Below, piece after piece: positions 17,648 through 26,415 of a DNA stretch of 64,000 bases. The translations under genes were made by a program, and so were the position numbers. Numbering within the stretch: position 1 is the first letter of the stretch; each line of letters opens with the position of its first letter. This DNA comes from Bacteroidales bacterium UBA3297 (lineage in GTDB: Bacteria; Bacteroidota; Bacteroidia; Bacteroidales; Paludibacteraceae): the NCBI GenBank assembly GCA_002362105.1, contig DETD01000031.1:292826-356825 (forward strand), read 5' to 3'. Below the pieces are notes generated by a model. The model did not search any database. It saw only the letters and a program-made list of their open reading frames with translations, and had not been told where the DNA came from.

Positions 17648-18718
17648 TCACAGCGCAATCTCACCACTGCCGTAACACAATCGGTGTTCGGCATCGTAAA
17701 GCACCCCAAACTGTCCAGGGGCAATACCCTGAATGGCATTGTCGGCCACAATATGGTACATGTCGCCATTTTTAGTGATGGTACCTTTAAGATATTCAGG
17801 AGAATGTCTGATTTTAAAACAGATACGCTTACCTTCTGGCGGCAAATCGCCCCAAGGGTCTTCGGTAATGAAGTGTACGCAACGCAGATTCAGTTCCCTG
17901 CTTTCGTAGTTCATCAGATCTATCTTGTTCGAGATGTAGACAATGTTGTATTCGATGTCCTTCTTAACCACATACCAAGGGCCACCACCAAAACCAAGTC
18001 CATGTCGCTGTCCGATGGTGTAAAACCAATAGCCCTTGTGCATTCCCATTTTCTTGTTGGTGTCAGCATTAATCACGTAGCCTTCCTTTTCTCCAAGAAA
18101 GCGCTTGATATAATCGTTATAATTGATTTTCCCCAAGAAACAGATGCCCTGGCTATCTTTACGCTTGGCAGTAACAAGATGTTCGCGCTCAGCAATTTCA
18201 CGGACCTCGTGCTTATAGAGGTCGCCAATTGGGAAGATGGCCTTTTTCAGTTGGAAGTTATCCAACTGTGCCAAGAAGTCAGTTTGGTCTTTAACAGGGT
18301 CAGGACTGGTAGCCAACCATTTCTTTCCATCCACCACAGCGGTCGTGGCATAGTGTCCGGTCGCAATCAGGTCATACTGATAACCAGCCTTCTCTTCGAA
18401 ACAGCCGAATTTAATGAGTTTGTTACACATAACATCGGGGTTGGGCGTCAGTCCAGCCTTTACTTTTTCCATTGTATAAGCCACCACTTTATCCCAATAC
18501 TCATGATGAAGGTCCACCACTTGTAGTTTGCATCCGAACTTTCGGCAAAGAGAAGTCGCCATTTCGAGATCCTCCTCCGAAGTACAGTTCCATTCGGTAT
18601 CTTCCTCTGGTCCAATCTTAATGTAGAAACAATCGGGGGTATAGCCTTGCTCTTTTAGGCGGTAGAGGGCAACGCTGCTGTCTACGCCACCCGAAAGGAG
18701 TAATGCAATCTTTTCCAT
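17648..18718 (-). CDS. mnmA: tRNA-specific 2-thiouridylase MnmA
   Basis: A 356-residue enzyme, counted from the Met of MEKIALLLSGGVDSS. It thiolates U34 in tRNAs for Lys, Glu and Gln. SGGVDSS (9-15) is the PP-loop, Cys98 (DVMCNKLIKFG) and Cys193 (SQGICFLGKI) are the catalytic pair, and GHYAT follows the first. A promoter element at 18736-18743 gives a leader of about 13 bases to this Met. An earlier in-frame Met three codons upstream would leave almost none. Confidence 0.96.
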   Translation of the reverse strand: MEKIALLLSGGVDSSVALYRLKEQGYTPDCFYIKIGPEEDTEWNCTSEEDLEMATSLCRKFGCKLQVVDLHHEYWDKVVAYTMEKVKAGLTPNPDVMCNKLIKFGCFEEKAGYQYDLIATGHYATTAVVDGKKWLATSPDPVKDQTDFLAQLDNFQLKKAIFPIGDLYKHEVREIAEREHLVTAKRKDSQGICFLGKINYNDYIKRFLGEKEGYVINADTNKKMGMHKGYWFYTIGQRHGLGFGGGPWYVVKKDIEYNIVYISNKIDLMNYESRELNLRCVHFITEDPWGDLPPEGKRICFKIRHSPEYLKGTITKNGDMYHIVADNAIQGIAPGQFGVLYDAEHRLCYGSGEIAL

Positions 18719-18735
18719 CTTGTGCAACTTTTATG

Positions 18736-18743
18736 CAAAGATA
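18736..18743 (-). promoter_or_regulatory. Promoter -7 element of mnmA
   Basis: Minus-strand TATCTTTG, an exact TAnnTTTG match, 18 bases before the preferred mnmA start. No TTG at -33 was found. Confidence 0.55.
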
Positions 18744-19025
18744 CGCAATAAGGGCGAATTAATGCCTTGTGAGAGCTGCCAAATATGCATTTAACTATAG
18801 CAGATGCAATTCTTTATCTTCCAGGGGAGATGTGAGCGGAACCAAGCTATAAAAAAAACTGGACAAATACCTCAACACCACCTATCAGAACAACGCCGAG
18901 CATCTGTTTCCTAATAAAACATTTTCTATTCAACATTGCCTACATCTGGGGTGCCAATCGGAAGCCATTGACGACAACACATTCTTTCAAAACCCATAAA
19001 ATGATAATTGTCTCTTATTTTTTGG

Positions 19026-19033
19026 TATATTTG
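19026..19033 (+). promoter_or_regulatory. Promoter -7 element of the PASTA-rluD operon
   Basis: TATATTTG, an exact TAnnTTTG match, 30 bases before the ATG of the PASTA gene. It makes the ATG at 19064 more likely than the TTG at 19046. Confidence 0.55.
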
Positions 19034-19063
19034 TACATTTGAAGTTTGAAAAAGAGCAATCTC

Positions 19064-19885
19064 ATGTCAATAAGCAGTGCAGAAATTGTAGGAAAACTGA
19101 AAAAGGTCCTACTTCACCCTATAGTACTAAGCATATTTGGGGCAATTTTCATCCTTGTCGCCATCATCTGGTTTGTAAGCAGTTGGTTGGGGTCATATAC
19201 CGAGCATGGTAAAGAAATCGAGCTACCCGACTTGAAGGGGTATACCGTAGAAGAAGCAGAAAACCGCTTGTCAAGAGATGGTTTAAGCTGCATAGTTATC
19301 GACTCAATGTACGCGACAACAACCCGTCCAGGCTGCATCATCGACCAAGTGCCAAGCAAAGGGGCGAAGGTGAAAAGAGGCAGAAAAATATATCTCTACA
19401 TCCGGGCCAGAAAACCGCGACAAGTCCAACTGCCAGAATACAGCGACAAATCGCTCCGACAGTTACAGGGTGAATTGGAATCTGCCGGTCTGAAAGTTAA
19501 AGAAATCAAATTTGTTCCATCAAAGTACAACACCGTCATTGCCGTCGAATATAACGGCAGTACGATATACGCAGGGAAAAAACTGGTAGAAGGTTCACAA
19601 GTAACGCTTCGTGTGGGAAAAGGGAACTCTAACGAGTTCAGCGAAATGCCATCGTTGCACGGTCTGTCTGTAAACGAAGCCATCAGCCGTGTAGAAGCAC
19701 TCGCACTTAACTCTACCGTTATTTTCGATGTAACCCCAAGCAGCGAAGAAAACAAACGCTTCTATAAAGTGTATAAACAGCAACCTGTCACGAAATCGAA
19801 GTTGAACGGAAACGAGACAGTGAAGTTGTACGTCACCACAACCCAAAGCAAACTCGATGCCGCTGAAGAAATGGCTGACGAATAG
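19064..19885 (+). CDS. PASTA-domain membrane protein
   Basis: A 273-residue protein with a short cytoplasmic N-terminus, one membrane helix (about 20-42) and three PASTA-like domains outside (about 52-115, 121-185 and 195-260). The first has the textbook IELPDLKGYTVEEAENRL opening and the third repeats it as MPSLHGLSVNEAISRVE. PASTA domains bind peptidoglycan or muropeptides. Unlike the Gram-positive PrkC/StkP proteins there is no kinase domain, which is the normal Bacteroidota form. Its role is unknown; a cell-wall sensing or tethering job is inferred. rluD follows after 18 bases. Confidence 0.88.
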   Translation: MSISSAEIVGKLKKVLLHPIVLSIFGAIFILVAIIWFVSSWLGSYTEHGKEIELPDLKGYTVEEAENRLSRDGLSCIVIDSMYATTTRPGCIIDQVPSKGAKVKRGRKIYLYIRARKPRQVQLPEYSDKSLRQLQGELESAGLKVKEIKFVPSKYNTVIAVEYNGSTIYAGKKLVEGSQVTLRVGKGNSNEFSEMPSLHGLSVNEAISRVEALALNSTVIFDVTPSSEENKRFYKVYKQQPVTKSKLNGNETVKLYVTTTQSKLDAAEEMADE

Positions 19886-19903
19886 AATTCAATACGACAA
19901 GAA

Positions 19904-21001
19904 ATGCCAAACGAATACACTGACGACGAAGAATTACTCCAAGGCGAAGCTGACGGGCAAGAGGCAGAACTCGGTAGCGACGGACAAATGCACGAGCATT
20001 TCCACATGACTGTGGAAAAAGGGCACAGCATGATCCGCATCGACAAATACCTGGTCAACTGCATGCATCAGATATCGCGCAACCGCATCCAGCTTGCTGC
20101 CGATGCGGGCAGCATTCTGGTGAACGGCAAACCTGTAAAGTCGAACTACAAGGTAAAACCACTCGACGAGATTTCCATTGTCTTGTCGTACCCTCCAACC
20201 GAGTTCACCATCGAGCCACAAGACATACCCCTCAACATCGTTTACGAAGACGAGGACCTCATTGTGGTAGACAAAGGCCCCGGCATGGTTGTACACCCTG
20301 GTTTCGGCAATTGGCAGGGCACACTACTAAACGCTGTAGCCTGGCACTTGAAAGACGACCCTAACTTCAAAGTCGATGACCCACGTTTAGGACTGGTTCA
20401 CCGAATAGACAAAGACACATCGGGGCTCTTGGTTGTTGCAAAGAACGAGAATGCAAAAACCCACTTGGGGAAGCAATTCTTTAACAAAACCACCAAGCGA
20501 CTCTACAATGCAGTAGTTTGGGGCGTAATAAAGGAAGACGAGGGCACCATTGATGGCGACCTTGGCCGTGACCCACGCGACCGTATGCTTTTCACGGTCT
20601 TCCCGAACGGAGAAAATCCGAATGCCAAGCACGCTGTCACACATTACCGCGTTCTAGAACGACTAGCACACGTAACCTTGGTGGAATGCAGACTTGAAAC
20701 AGGACGCACTCACCAAATTAGGGTACACATGAAGCACATCGGACACACACTGTTTAACGATGAACGGTATGGAGGTAGCGAAATTTTACGCGGCGAACGG
20801 ACAACCAAATACAAACAATTTATAAAGAATTGTTTTGAAGTTTGTCCACGGCAAGCACTCCATGCCAAAACGCTTGGATTTGTACATCCGCGCACCGGAG
20901 AAGAGCTCTACTTCAATTCTGAGCTACCTGCCGACATGGCGGGCCTTATTGAGAAATGGCGGGTATACGCCACACACAAGGATGTAGAAGACGAGGATTA
21001 A
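19904..21001 (+). CDS. rluD: RluD-family rRNA pseudouridine synthase
   Basis: A 365-residue enzyme. An acidic N-terminal tail of about 40 residues is followed by an S4 RNA-binding domain (about 44-95) and the catalytic domain. Its active-site motif LVHRIDKDTSGLL contains Asp169. ETGRTHQIRVHMKHIGH is the conserved C-terminal motif. RluD modifies helix 69 of 23S rRNA in other bacteria; an RluC-like specificity cannot be excluded by eye. It lies between the PASTA gene and a small membrane protein gene. Confidence 0.93.
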   Translation: MPNEYTDDEELLQGEADGQEAELGSDGQMHEHFHMTVEKGHSMIRIDKYLVNCMHQISRNRIQLAADAGSILVNGKPVKSNYKVKPLDEISIVLSYPPTEFTIEPQDIPLNIVYEDEDLIVVDKGPGMVVHPGFGNWQGTLLNAVAWHLKDDPNFKVDDPRLGLVHRIDKDTSGLLVVAKNENAKTHLGKQFFNKTTKRLYNAVVWGVIKEDEGTIDGDLGRDPRDRMLFTVFPNGENPNAKHAVTHYRVLERLAHVTLVECRLETGRTHQIRVHMKHIGHTLFNDERYGGSEILRGERTTKYKQFIKNCFEVCPRQALHAKTLGFVHPRTGEELYFNSELPADMAGLIEKWRVYATHKDVEDED

Positions 21002-21025
21002 CCATTAACGCAACAAAAAAATACC

Positions 21026-21460
21026 ATGAATACAATACTAAACAGACTGAAACTATTCATAATCAAGCACTACTTGGTGGTAAGTTACCTTGTTATAGCT
21101 GCTATTTTTGTTTTGAGCATTTTGTTCAGCGAAAACCTCCAATTCCTTATACACATGTTGGCCTGCCTGGTGGTAATTGTTCTTTTTGCAGCCATAGGTG
21201 TTATGGCCTATATGACCATCAGAGCCCTGTTTGCCGACCACCAGATTGACAAGAAGTCCATAAAGGTGTTCTGCATTCTGTCTGTCATTTTACTGGTCCT
21301 ATACCCAATCTTCAAATACGGGCTGAAAGTTGACGAATTGGAGAAACTATACTTGCTGGCCCCTATAGCAAGTTGGCCATGCTTTATTGCCATCTTCATA
21401 CTAAACCTCAACACCAAGTGGGGCAAACATCGTGAAAAGAAAAGACTGAACAAGCAATAA
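21026..21460 (+). CDS. Four-helix membrane protein, uncharacterised
   Basis: A 144-residue protein with four predicted membrane helices (about 16-33, 40-62, 79-96 and 110-128) and a basic C-terminal tail (KWGKHREKKRLNKQ). I recognise no family. It starts 24 bases after rluD and ends one base before the next start codon, so it belongs to the same operon. Confidence 0.7.
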   Translation: MNTILNRLKLFIIKHYLVVSYLVIAAIFVLSILFSENLQFLIHMLACLVVIVLFAAIGVMAYMTIRALFADHQIDKKSIKVFCILSVILLVLYPIFKYGLKVDELEKLYLLAPIASWPCFIAIFILNLNTKWGKHREKKRLNKQ

Positions 21461-21461
21461 A

Positions 21462-22211
21462 ATGAAGCAACCGCATAAAGGCGAAATACAAGTTTCAGAC
21501 CAGGTTGCCGATATCATAATAAAATATCCGCAACTACTGAAGCCTTTCCTAAATATGGACATCCGTCCATCTCTAGGCAACACAACTCTCCAGGAAGCCT
21601 GCGACGGGAAAAGCATGGACCTGGAATTGTGCATTGAATTGTTACGGCTGACAATAGACTCACGCTACAAACCACAAAGCGTGAGCCGCTATGCCTTACT
21701 GCCTTTAGTTGACTACTACAGTAAATCGCTCAGCGAACTCAGACCCTGGCTCCGGATACTGGGACAGCATTTCCAACGTATGTCAGAAAGCCAGAAAGAG
21801 GAGATAGGATATGTTGCCGTAATAAACTTCTACGAGACCTATGCAAAACGCCTCGAACGTTTTATTTCCACCCAAGAACAACAGTTAAAAGAGACGGTAA
21901 CACACCTCTACGAGCTATTCTACAGTCCAGTTCTCTCTGAGGAAGATTTAGAGTTGCTAAAAAATGCGACCAACCTGACGAATAAAGAAGGAGAAATTCC
22001 GTCCAACGAATTGCAAGACATACTCAGTTTGTTGCTACGCCATACAAAAGCGCCAGAAAACCCCGTTATGTATTGTGGCGCAATGCAACAACTTGGCGAT
22101 TTAAAGTCAGGCATCGACAGTTTGAACGACATCAGGGCCAAACTACTATACCCTATGGTAAACGAAATGGTCCGCCATATCCGCAAACGAAAAATAGAAA
22201 CAGAAGCATAG
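21462..22211 (+). CDS. ScdA_N-like/hemerythrin-type regulatory protein
   Basis: A 249-residue soluble, mostly helical protein. Residues 9-60 (VSDQVADIIIKYPQLLKPF ... TTLQEACDGKSMDLELCI) follow the pattern of the ScdA_N/DUF542 domain seen at the N-terminus of RIC-type iron-sulfur repair proteins. The CCGG-type cysteine pair of that domain is replaced by PSLGN. The remainder (about 75-249) is helical and resembles hemerythrin-domain companions, but the His ligands are not obvious. The gene is separated from the following LuxR-type regulator by three bases. A redox or nitric-oxide related sensory role is an inference from this pairing. Confidence 0.6.
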   Translation: MKQPHKGEIQVSDQVADIIIKYPQLLKPFLNMDIRPSLGNTTLQEACDGKSMDLELCIELLRLTIDSRYKPQSVSRYALLPLVDYYSKSLSELRPWLRILGQHFQRMSESQKEEIGYVAVINFYETYAKRLERFISTQEQQLKETVTHLYELFYSPVLSEEDLELLKNATNLTNKEGEIPSNELQDILSLLLRHTKAPENPVMYCGAMQQLGDLKSGIDSLNDIRAKLLYPMVNEMVRHIRKRKIETEA

Positions 22212-22214
22212 CAT

Positions 22215-22709
22215 ATGGCGACCGATATAGCAATAATAGCAAACAAAGGCTATCTGGCAGCGCTAGGGCTAAAGACACTGTTGCACGAGATTGCTCCGTC
22301 TCTTTCCGTATCCCTTTTGTGGAGTGAGGAAGAGGCCGGATGTATGTGTGCAGAAGACGAATCTGTTATCTTCAGTTTCAAAGTAACAGAAATCAGTAAA
22401 ACTGTATTTGTCGACATGTCGTTAGAAGAAGCGCAGTTGAAAAAACAGATAAGGGCTGCCATTAAGAAATTACTAGCCACGAAAGAGAAAGACAAGAAAA
22501 CGACACCGACAGGAAACCGTCAACTCTCTACAAGGGAGATTGACGTTTTACGCCTAGTGGCATCTGGATTCATCAACAAAGAAATTGCCGACAAACTGAG
22601 CATTAGCCTACAAACCGTTCTAACGCACCGCAAACATATCTCCGAAAAATTAGGGATACGCACAACCTCTGGTTTTACCGCTTATGCAATGATTAACAAA
22701 CTTGTTTAA
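22215..22709 (+). CDS. LuxR-family transcriptional regulator with a degenerate receiver-like N-terminus
   Basis: A 164-residue protein. Residues 102-162 are a clear LuxR/NarL helix-turn-helix (LSTREIDVLRLVASGFINKEIADKLSISLQTVLTHRKHISEKL). Residues 1-85 have the size of a short receiver domain (MATDIAIIANKGYLAALGL) but lack the paired acidic residues, the phosphoacceptor Asp and the Lys, so phosphorylation is unlikely. It may instead be controlled by contact with the ScdA_N-like protein encoded three bases upstream. It is the last gene of the PASTA-rluD operon. Confidence 0.82.
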   Translation: MATDIAIIANKGYLAALGLKTLLHEIAPSLSVSLLWSEEEAGCMCAEDESVIFSFKVTEISKTVFVDMSLEEAQLKKQIRAAIKKLLATKEKDKKTTPTGNRQLSTREIDVLRLVASGFINKEIADKLSISLQTVLTHRKHISEKLGIRTTSGFTAYAMINKLV

Positions 22710-22720
22710 GAAGTAAGTAT

Positions 22721-23725
22721 CTATTTCCATTTACCAACTGCAAAAGGCACGTATTTTTCAAACAATTTGTGGCAAAAATGGCAGAGGAACAAGATAATGA
22801 TGGCAGGCACTATAGCCTCTATATGACCAAGTCGTTCTGGGAACACTATGTTATAAATAGCGATAAAAAAAAGCTGCATTCCTAAAATAGTAATCAGAGA
22901 ATACGACATTTTTGAATAGAAGGATTCCTTTATGAACAAAGAAGAGAATTTAATTACCAGACAGGTTCCTATCATTCCGTTTAAATAGAACAACAACACA
23001 CTCAGAGGACGCCATAAGTTTCCAAAATAAACACCCCACATTGAAATGTGTCCGTTAAAATAGATTATAGAAAAGAAAATAACTATACCGAATACATACC
23101 AAACAGGAGAGCACTTCTTTTCCACAAATTTATGGAATTGATGCCGGAAATAATAACCACCATAATAGAAAGGAAGCGCCATAGCTGCACTTTCCAAACA
23201 AAAATGCAATCCAGTTCCAACAAACAGCACTATAAGTACAGGCAGAGCGACTATAAACCGAAAATACTTATACTTCTCCATCAAGTCGGTCAACACTCTA
23301 CAATAAAACAGCGAGACCAAAAACCAGCAAGGTACATCTATTAAAGAACTATAACGCGAGAAAATGAACCAACCATGACTCCATAATGCCACATAAGTTT
23401 CACCCAACGTTTCCTTTGCCAGAAAAAGATCCACAGAATCAACGTTTGGCTGATACCCATAATAAAGAATGGAACCAATAAAGAAATAGAATAAAAGAGA
23501 AAAGAAGAAAGCTGGGACCAATATAGTCCTCACATACTTTTTCACCTGAACTGTTTCTTTGTATTTATGCAAAACGCCACTGATAAAGAAGAATAGAGGC
23601 ATACAGAAATGGCAAAACGAAACTCGAACAAAATCATTAGGATCTGCAGGAAACAAATGAACATAGATAACAAAAAGTGCACCCAACAATCTTGCGTAGT
23701 CTAAGTAAAGCAAACGATATCCCAT
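22721..23725 (-). CDS. Acyltransferase-3 family membrane protein
   Basis: About 334 residues from the chosen Met (MGYRLLYLDYARLLGALFVI), with some ten membrane helices. The N-terminal LDYARLLG, with His in VIYVHLF, and the following FFFISGVLH are typical of the Acyl_transf_3 family (OafA/NodX type), which acetylates or otherwise acylates sugars on the cell surface. A TAGATTTG promoter element at 23744-23751 rules out the most upstream Met. Met at 23734 is an alternative, but it leaves a leader of only about five bases. The gene stands alone and converges on the LuxR gene. The substrate is unknown. Confidence 0.8.
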   Translation of the reverse strand: MGYRLLYLDYARLLGALFVIYVHLFPADPNDFVRVSFCHFCMPLFFFISGVLHKYKETVQVKKYVRTILVPAFFFSLLFYFFIGSILYYGYQPNVDSVDLFLAKETLGETYVALWSHGWFIFSRYSSLIDVPCWFLVSLFYCRVLTDLMEKYKYFRFIVALPVLIVLFVGTGLHFCLESAAMALPFYYGGYYFRHQFHKFVEKKCSPVWYVFGIVIFFSIIYFNGHISMWGVYFGNLWRPLSVLLFYLNGMIGTCLVIKFSSLFIKESFYSKMSYSLITILGMQLFFIAIYNIVFPERLGHIEAIVPAIIILFLCHFCHKLFEKYVPFAVGKWK

Positions 23726-23743
23726 AATTAACATTTTAGATTG

Positions 23744-23751
23744 CAAATCTA
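23744..23751 (-). promoter_or_regulatory. Promoter -7 element of the acyltransferase gene
   Basis: Minus-strand TAGATTTG, an exact TAnnTTTG match. It decides the start of the acyltransferase gene, because the first in-frame Met lies upstream of it. Confidence 0.5.
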
Positions 23752-23792
23752 CAAAAAAAATCAATATAATTTCGTTTTATCTCTACCCACTC

Positions 23793-23837
23793 AAAAAAAA
23801 AAAAAAAAAAAATGGGAACACCGAAACGGTATTCCCA
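23793..23837 (-). terminator. Terminator after the YfhO-like gene, with a 20-base U tract
   Basis: On the minus strand an 11-base-pair stem (TGGGAATACCG / CGGTGTTCCCA, one wobble) with a three-base loop is followed by 20 uninterrupted T. It ends the surE-lpxB-YfhO operon. Confidence 0.93.
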
Positions 23838-23860
23838 TTATAGAAAAGAACCAAAGTCCT

Positions 23861-26395
23861 TTATTTCGCACCTACAGATTGTTCTTTCGACTTCTTATAC
23901 GCCCCATACCCAGTATAGGCAAGCCCGCCAACAAGGAGGAGCAGAAGCAAAAGTGACAACATTGACGAAACGCTACGCAACGTCCAATAAGTTTTCGCAT
24001 CACATTTAAACACGATGGTGTGTTCGCCTGCCGGAACCACCATAGAACGAAGCAACCAGTCTGAACGGAAATGGGCGACTTCTTGACCATCGATAGTCGC
24101 AATCCAAGACTTCGGATAATAAATTTCGCTAAATACAACTAAACCATTGGTTTTAGAGTTTGACTTATAGACCAATTCGTTTGGTTTATAAGAAGTCAAC
24201 ACAACAGAAGCCTCAGGATCAAAACCGAGTTTTTTCCCTTCAAGTTCCTTACTGAACTGACTTTCTACCAATGCGGTTTTCTTCAAATCGACTGTCGATA
24301 GCATTTTCATCTGCAAATCGGAAGCACTGTAAACGACACCGGCTACCGATGTGTCAGAAAGCACCTTATAGTCAGACACAAACCAGGCATTACCATACGC
24401 CATTTTATTGACAAGCGGCTTATTATCCTCATTCAATATCAAATAGCGCATATTCATCATATTCAGAACCGGAGTATGCATAAACAGGCTATCTATGTCA
24501 TCCTGGCTCCTTACATTCCCTAACGACTGCTGGATATACCTCATTTCCGGTTCTATCTGTTGGTCAAGAAGGTCTTGATAGTCGCGCAACTTTGCAGCAT
24601 TATAACCTCCTATCGATTTGTGGAAATAAGGGACATGGGTGTCGTTAAACGGATTATTAAACGTCAAAACCCTATACGACAAATCCTTATCCTTCAAAAT
24701 CTCATTATCAGCAATAGTCGGTTTATATGGCTGATACTCAAATTTTGCCATATAGTTATTATCGTTACAATAACGACGAGCCACGTTATAAAGGTCAGCA
24801 AATGTGAGGACAACAATCACCAGCACACCATACTTCGCCCACTCACGGTTATCCTTCTTACTTACAAACCAAAGGACAAGAGCGGCAACCAAAATAAAGC
24901 CAAAAGACCTAAAGGCATCAGAGGATGCCAAATCAGCACGGTCTGCCCGCAATGCATCAGTAAACCACGCTCCATACTGCTGGGTATAATTAGCATCTGC
25001 CTGCGCAGAAAATGAAAGGAGCAAATCAGGCACCAGCCAAACCAGTAAACAAAGACCACCGGTAATACCAGCAGCAATATAGATACCTTTATGAAGTTCT
25101 TTTTCTTCAAGATCTCCATCCACAATACGCTTCAAAGCCATACAACCCAATATTGCAAAAGTTATTTGCGGAATAACCAAAGCCATTGATGGTGTACGGA
25201 ACTTATTATACATCGGCAAATGATGGAACAAGAAGTTGTTAAAGAACATCGCATTATTTCCCAAACTTAAAATAATCAGGAATACGGATGCAGCAACCAG
25301 CGCCCATTTGAATTTGTTTTTGCCAATAAAGAAGGACAACACAGCCAAAAAGCAAACAACAGCTCCCAAATAAACCGGACCCGATGTAAACGGTTGGTCT
25401 CCCCAATAGGTAGGCATACGCAACGGGGTTGGAGCATTATAGCCTTTGGCTCTTAAAGTCTGGGCAATATGAGATTTTTCATCTAACTCTCCACCACTTT
25501 CTCCGCCAAAAGCATTCGGAACAACCAGCGTCATCAACTCGTCTATCCCATAGCTCCACGCGAAAGCATAATCTTGGTCAAGTCCCGTACTCTTATCAGA
25601 CTTTCCATCAACAGCAGATGAAAGACGCGATGGACCACGGGTACTAACTTCACTCATCTCGTAGTTGCTATAAAGGCGTTCCGCATTTGTAACAATAGCG
25701 ACAAAAACGCTCACAGCCATTAAGCCTATAGAAACAAGCAGCGATTTAAAGTTCTTCTTCTTCACCATGTCATATACATAAGCGACGAATAAGAAAAGAC
25801 AGAGGATAGCCAGATAATACGTTATCTGTATATGGTTACTTCTCAATTCTACCGACAGCGAAGCCGCAAAAACAAGAGTACCCCACACCCACTTCTGCTT
25901 CATCAGTAACAGCATTCCCAGCAAGACCAGTGGCATATAAGACATTGCCCATGCTTTTGTTACATGTCCGGCCGGTAATATAATGATGAAATAGGACGAA
26001 AAGGCAAAAGCGATAGCTGAAAAGGCCGATATACCGATACCATATCCCATTGAGAACATCAACAGATACATACCAAACATTGCAAGGAATATAATGCCGG
26101 CGTCGGCAGTTCCTAAAAACCAGAACACTTTAGCTCCCGCGTCAAACAAATAGTTAGGAAGTCCCTTTGGTGTTGAAATCGTATAGCTTGGCATACCAGA
26201 GAACATAGTTCCCGTCCAAGTTATACCCTCACCACTACTCTCTTGGTAATCGGAAATTTCTTTGTTCATTCCAATGACCTTTTCCGAGTCACCGGCAATC
26301 ATCTGTTTTCCGCCCAAAACAGCAGGTTTGAAGAAGAGGGCAGCAATCACTATAAAAGTGAGGACGACACCCACATGTGTCAAAAAGTTTTTCAT
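23861..26395 (-). CDS. YfhO-family polytopic membrane protein
   Basis: An 844-residue protein with an N-terminal helix, a periplasmic loop (MIAGDSEKVIGMNKEISDYQ), about 12 membrane helices and a beta-rich C-terminal domain before a last helix (about 810-832). FSSYFIIILPAGHVTKAWAMSYMPLVLLG and the PNAFGG segment are features of the YfhO family, whose fold is that of GT-C glycosyltransferases. In Gram-positive bacteria YfhO glycosylates lipoteichoic acid. Here it follows lpxB by 20 bases, so a role in envelope lipid or surface glycan modification is inferred. Confidence 0.85.
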   Translation of the reverse strand: MKNFLTHVGVVLTFIVIAALFFKPAVLGGKQMIAGDSEKVIGMNKEISDYQESSGEGITWTGTMFSGMPSYTISTPKGLPNYLFDAGAKVFWFLGTADAGIIFLAMFGMYLLMFSMGYGIGISAFSAIAFAFSSYFIIILPAGHVTKAWAMSYMPLVLLGMLLLMKQKWVWGTLVFAASLSVELRSNHIQITYYLAILCLFLFVAYVYDMVKKKNFKSLLVSIGLMAVSVFVAIVTNAERLYSNYEMSEVSTRGPSRLSSAVDGKSDKSTGLDQDYAFAWSYGIDELMTLVVPNAFGGESGGELDEKSHIAQTLRAKGYNAPTPLRMPTYWGDQPFTSGPVYLGAVVCFLAVLSFFIGKNKFKWALVAASVFLIILSLGNNAMFFNNFLFHHLPMYNKFRTPSMALVIPQITFAILGCMALKRIVDGDLEEKELHKGIYIAAGITGGLCLLVWLVPDLLLSFSAQADANYTQQYGAWFTDALRADRADLASSDAFRSFGFILVAALVLWFVSKKDNREWAKYGVLVIVVLTFADLYNVARRYCNDNNYMAKFEYQPYKPTIADNEILKDKDLSYRVLTFNNPFNDTHVPYFHKSIGGYNAAKLRDYQDLLDQQIEPEMRYIQQSLGNVRSQDDIDSLFMHTPVLNMMNMRYLILNEDNKPLVNKMAYGNAWFVSDYKVLSDTSVAGVVYSASDLQMKMLSTVDLKKTALVESQFSKELEGKKLGFDPEASVVLTSYKPNELVYKSNSKTNGLVVFSEIYYPKSWIATIDGQEVAHFRSDWLLRSMVVPAGEHTIVFKCDAKTYWTLRSVSSMLSLLLLLLLVGGLAYTGYGAYKKSKEQSVGAK

Positions 26396-26415
26396 TCTTC
26401 AGTATTAAGTTGTTA

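Larger units (their letters stand above)
18728..19063. other. Intergenic region between divergent mnmA and PASTA genes
   Basis: About 335 bases with the mnmA promoter on the left and the PASTA-gene promoter on the right. Between them, plus-strand 18853-18999 is open for 49 codons and ends in TAA with coding-like composition (contains DKYLNTTYQNNAEHLF), but has no standard start. It may be a gene remnant or chance. No RNA gene was recognised. Confidence 0.45.

Noticed and set aside
17684..18526. A 280-codon plus-strand frame inside mnmA
   Set aside because: Shadow frame; mnmA has intact PP-loop and catalytic cysteines on the other strand.
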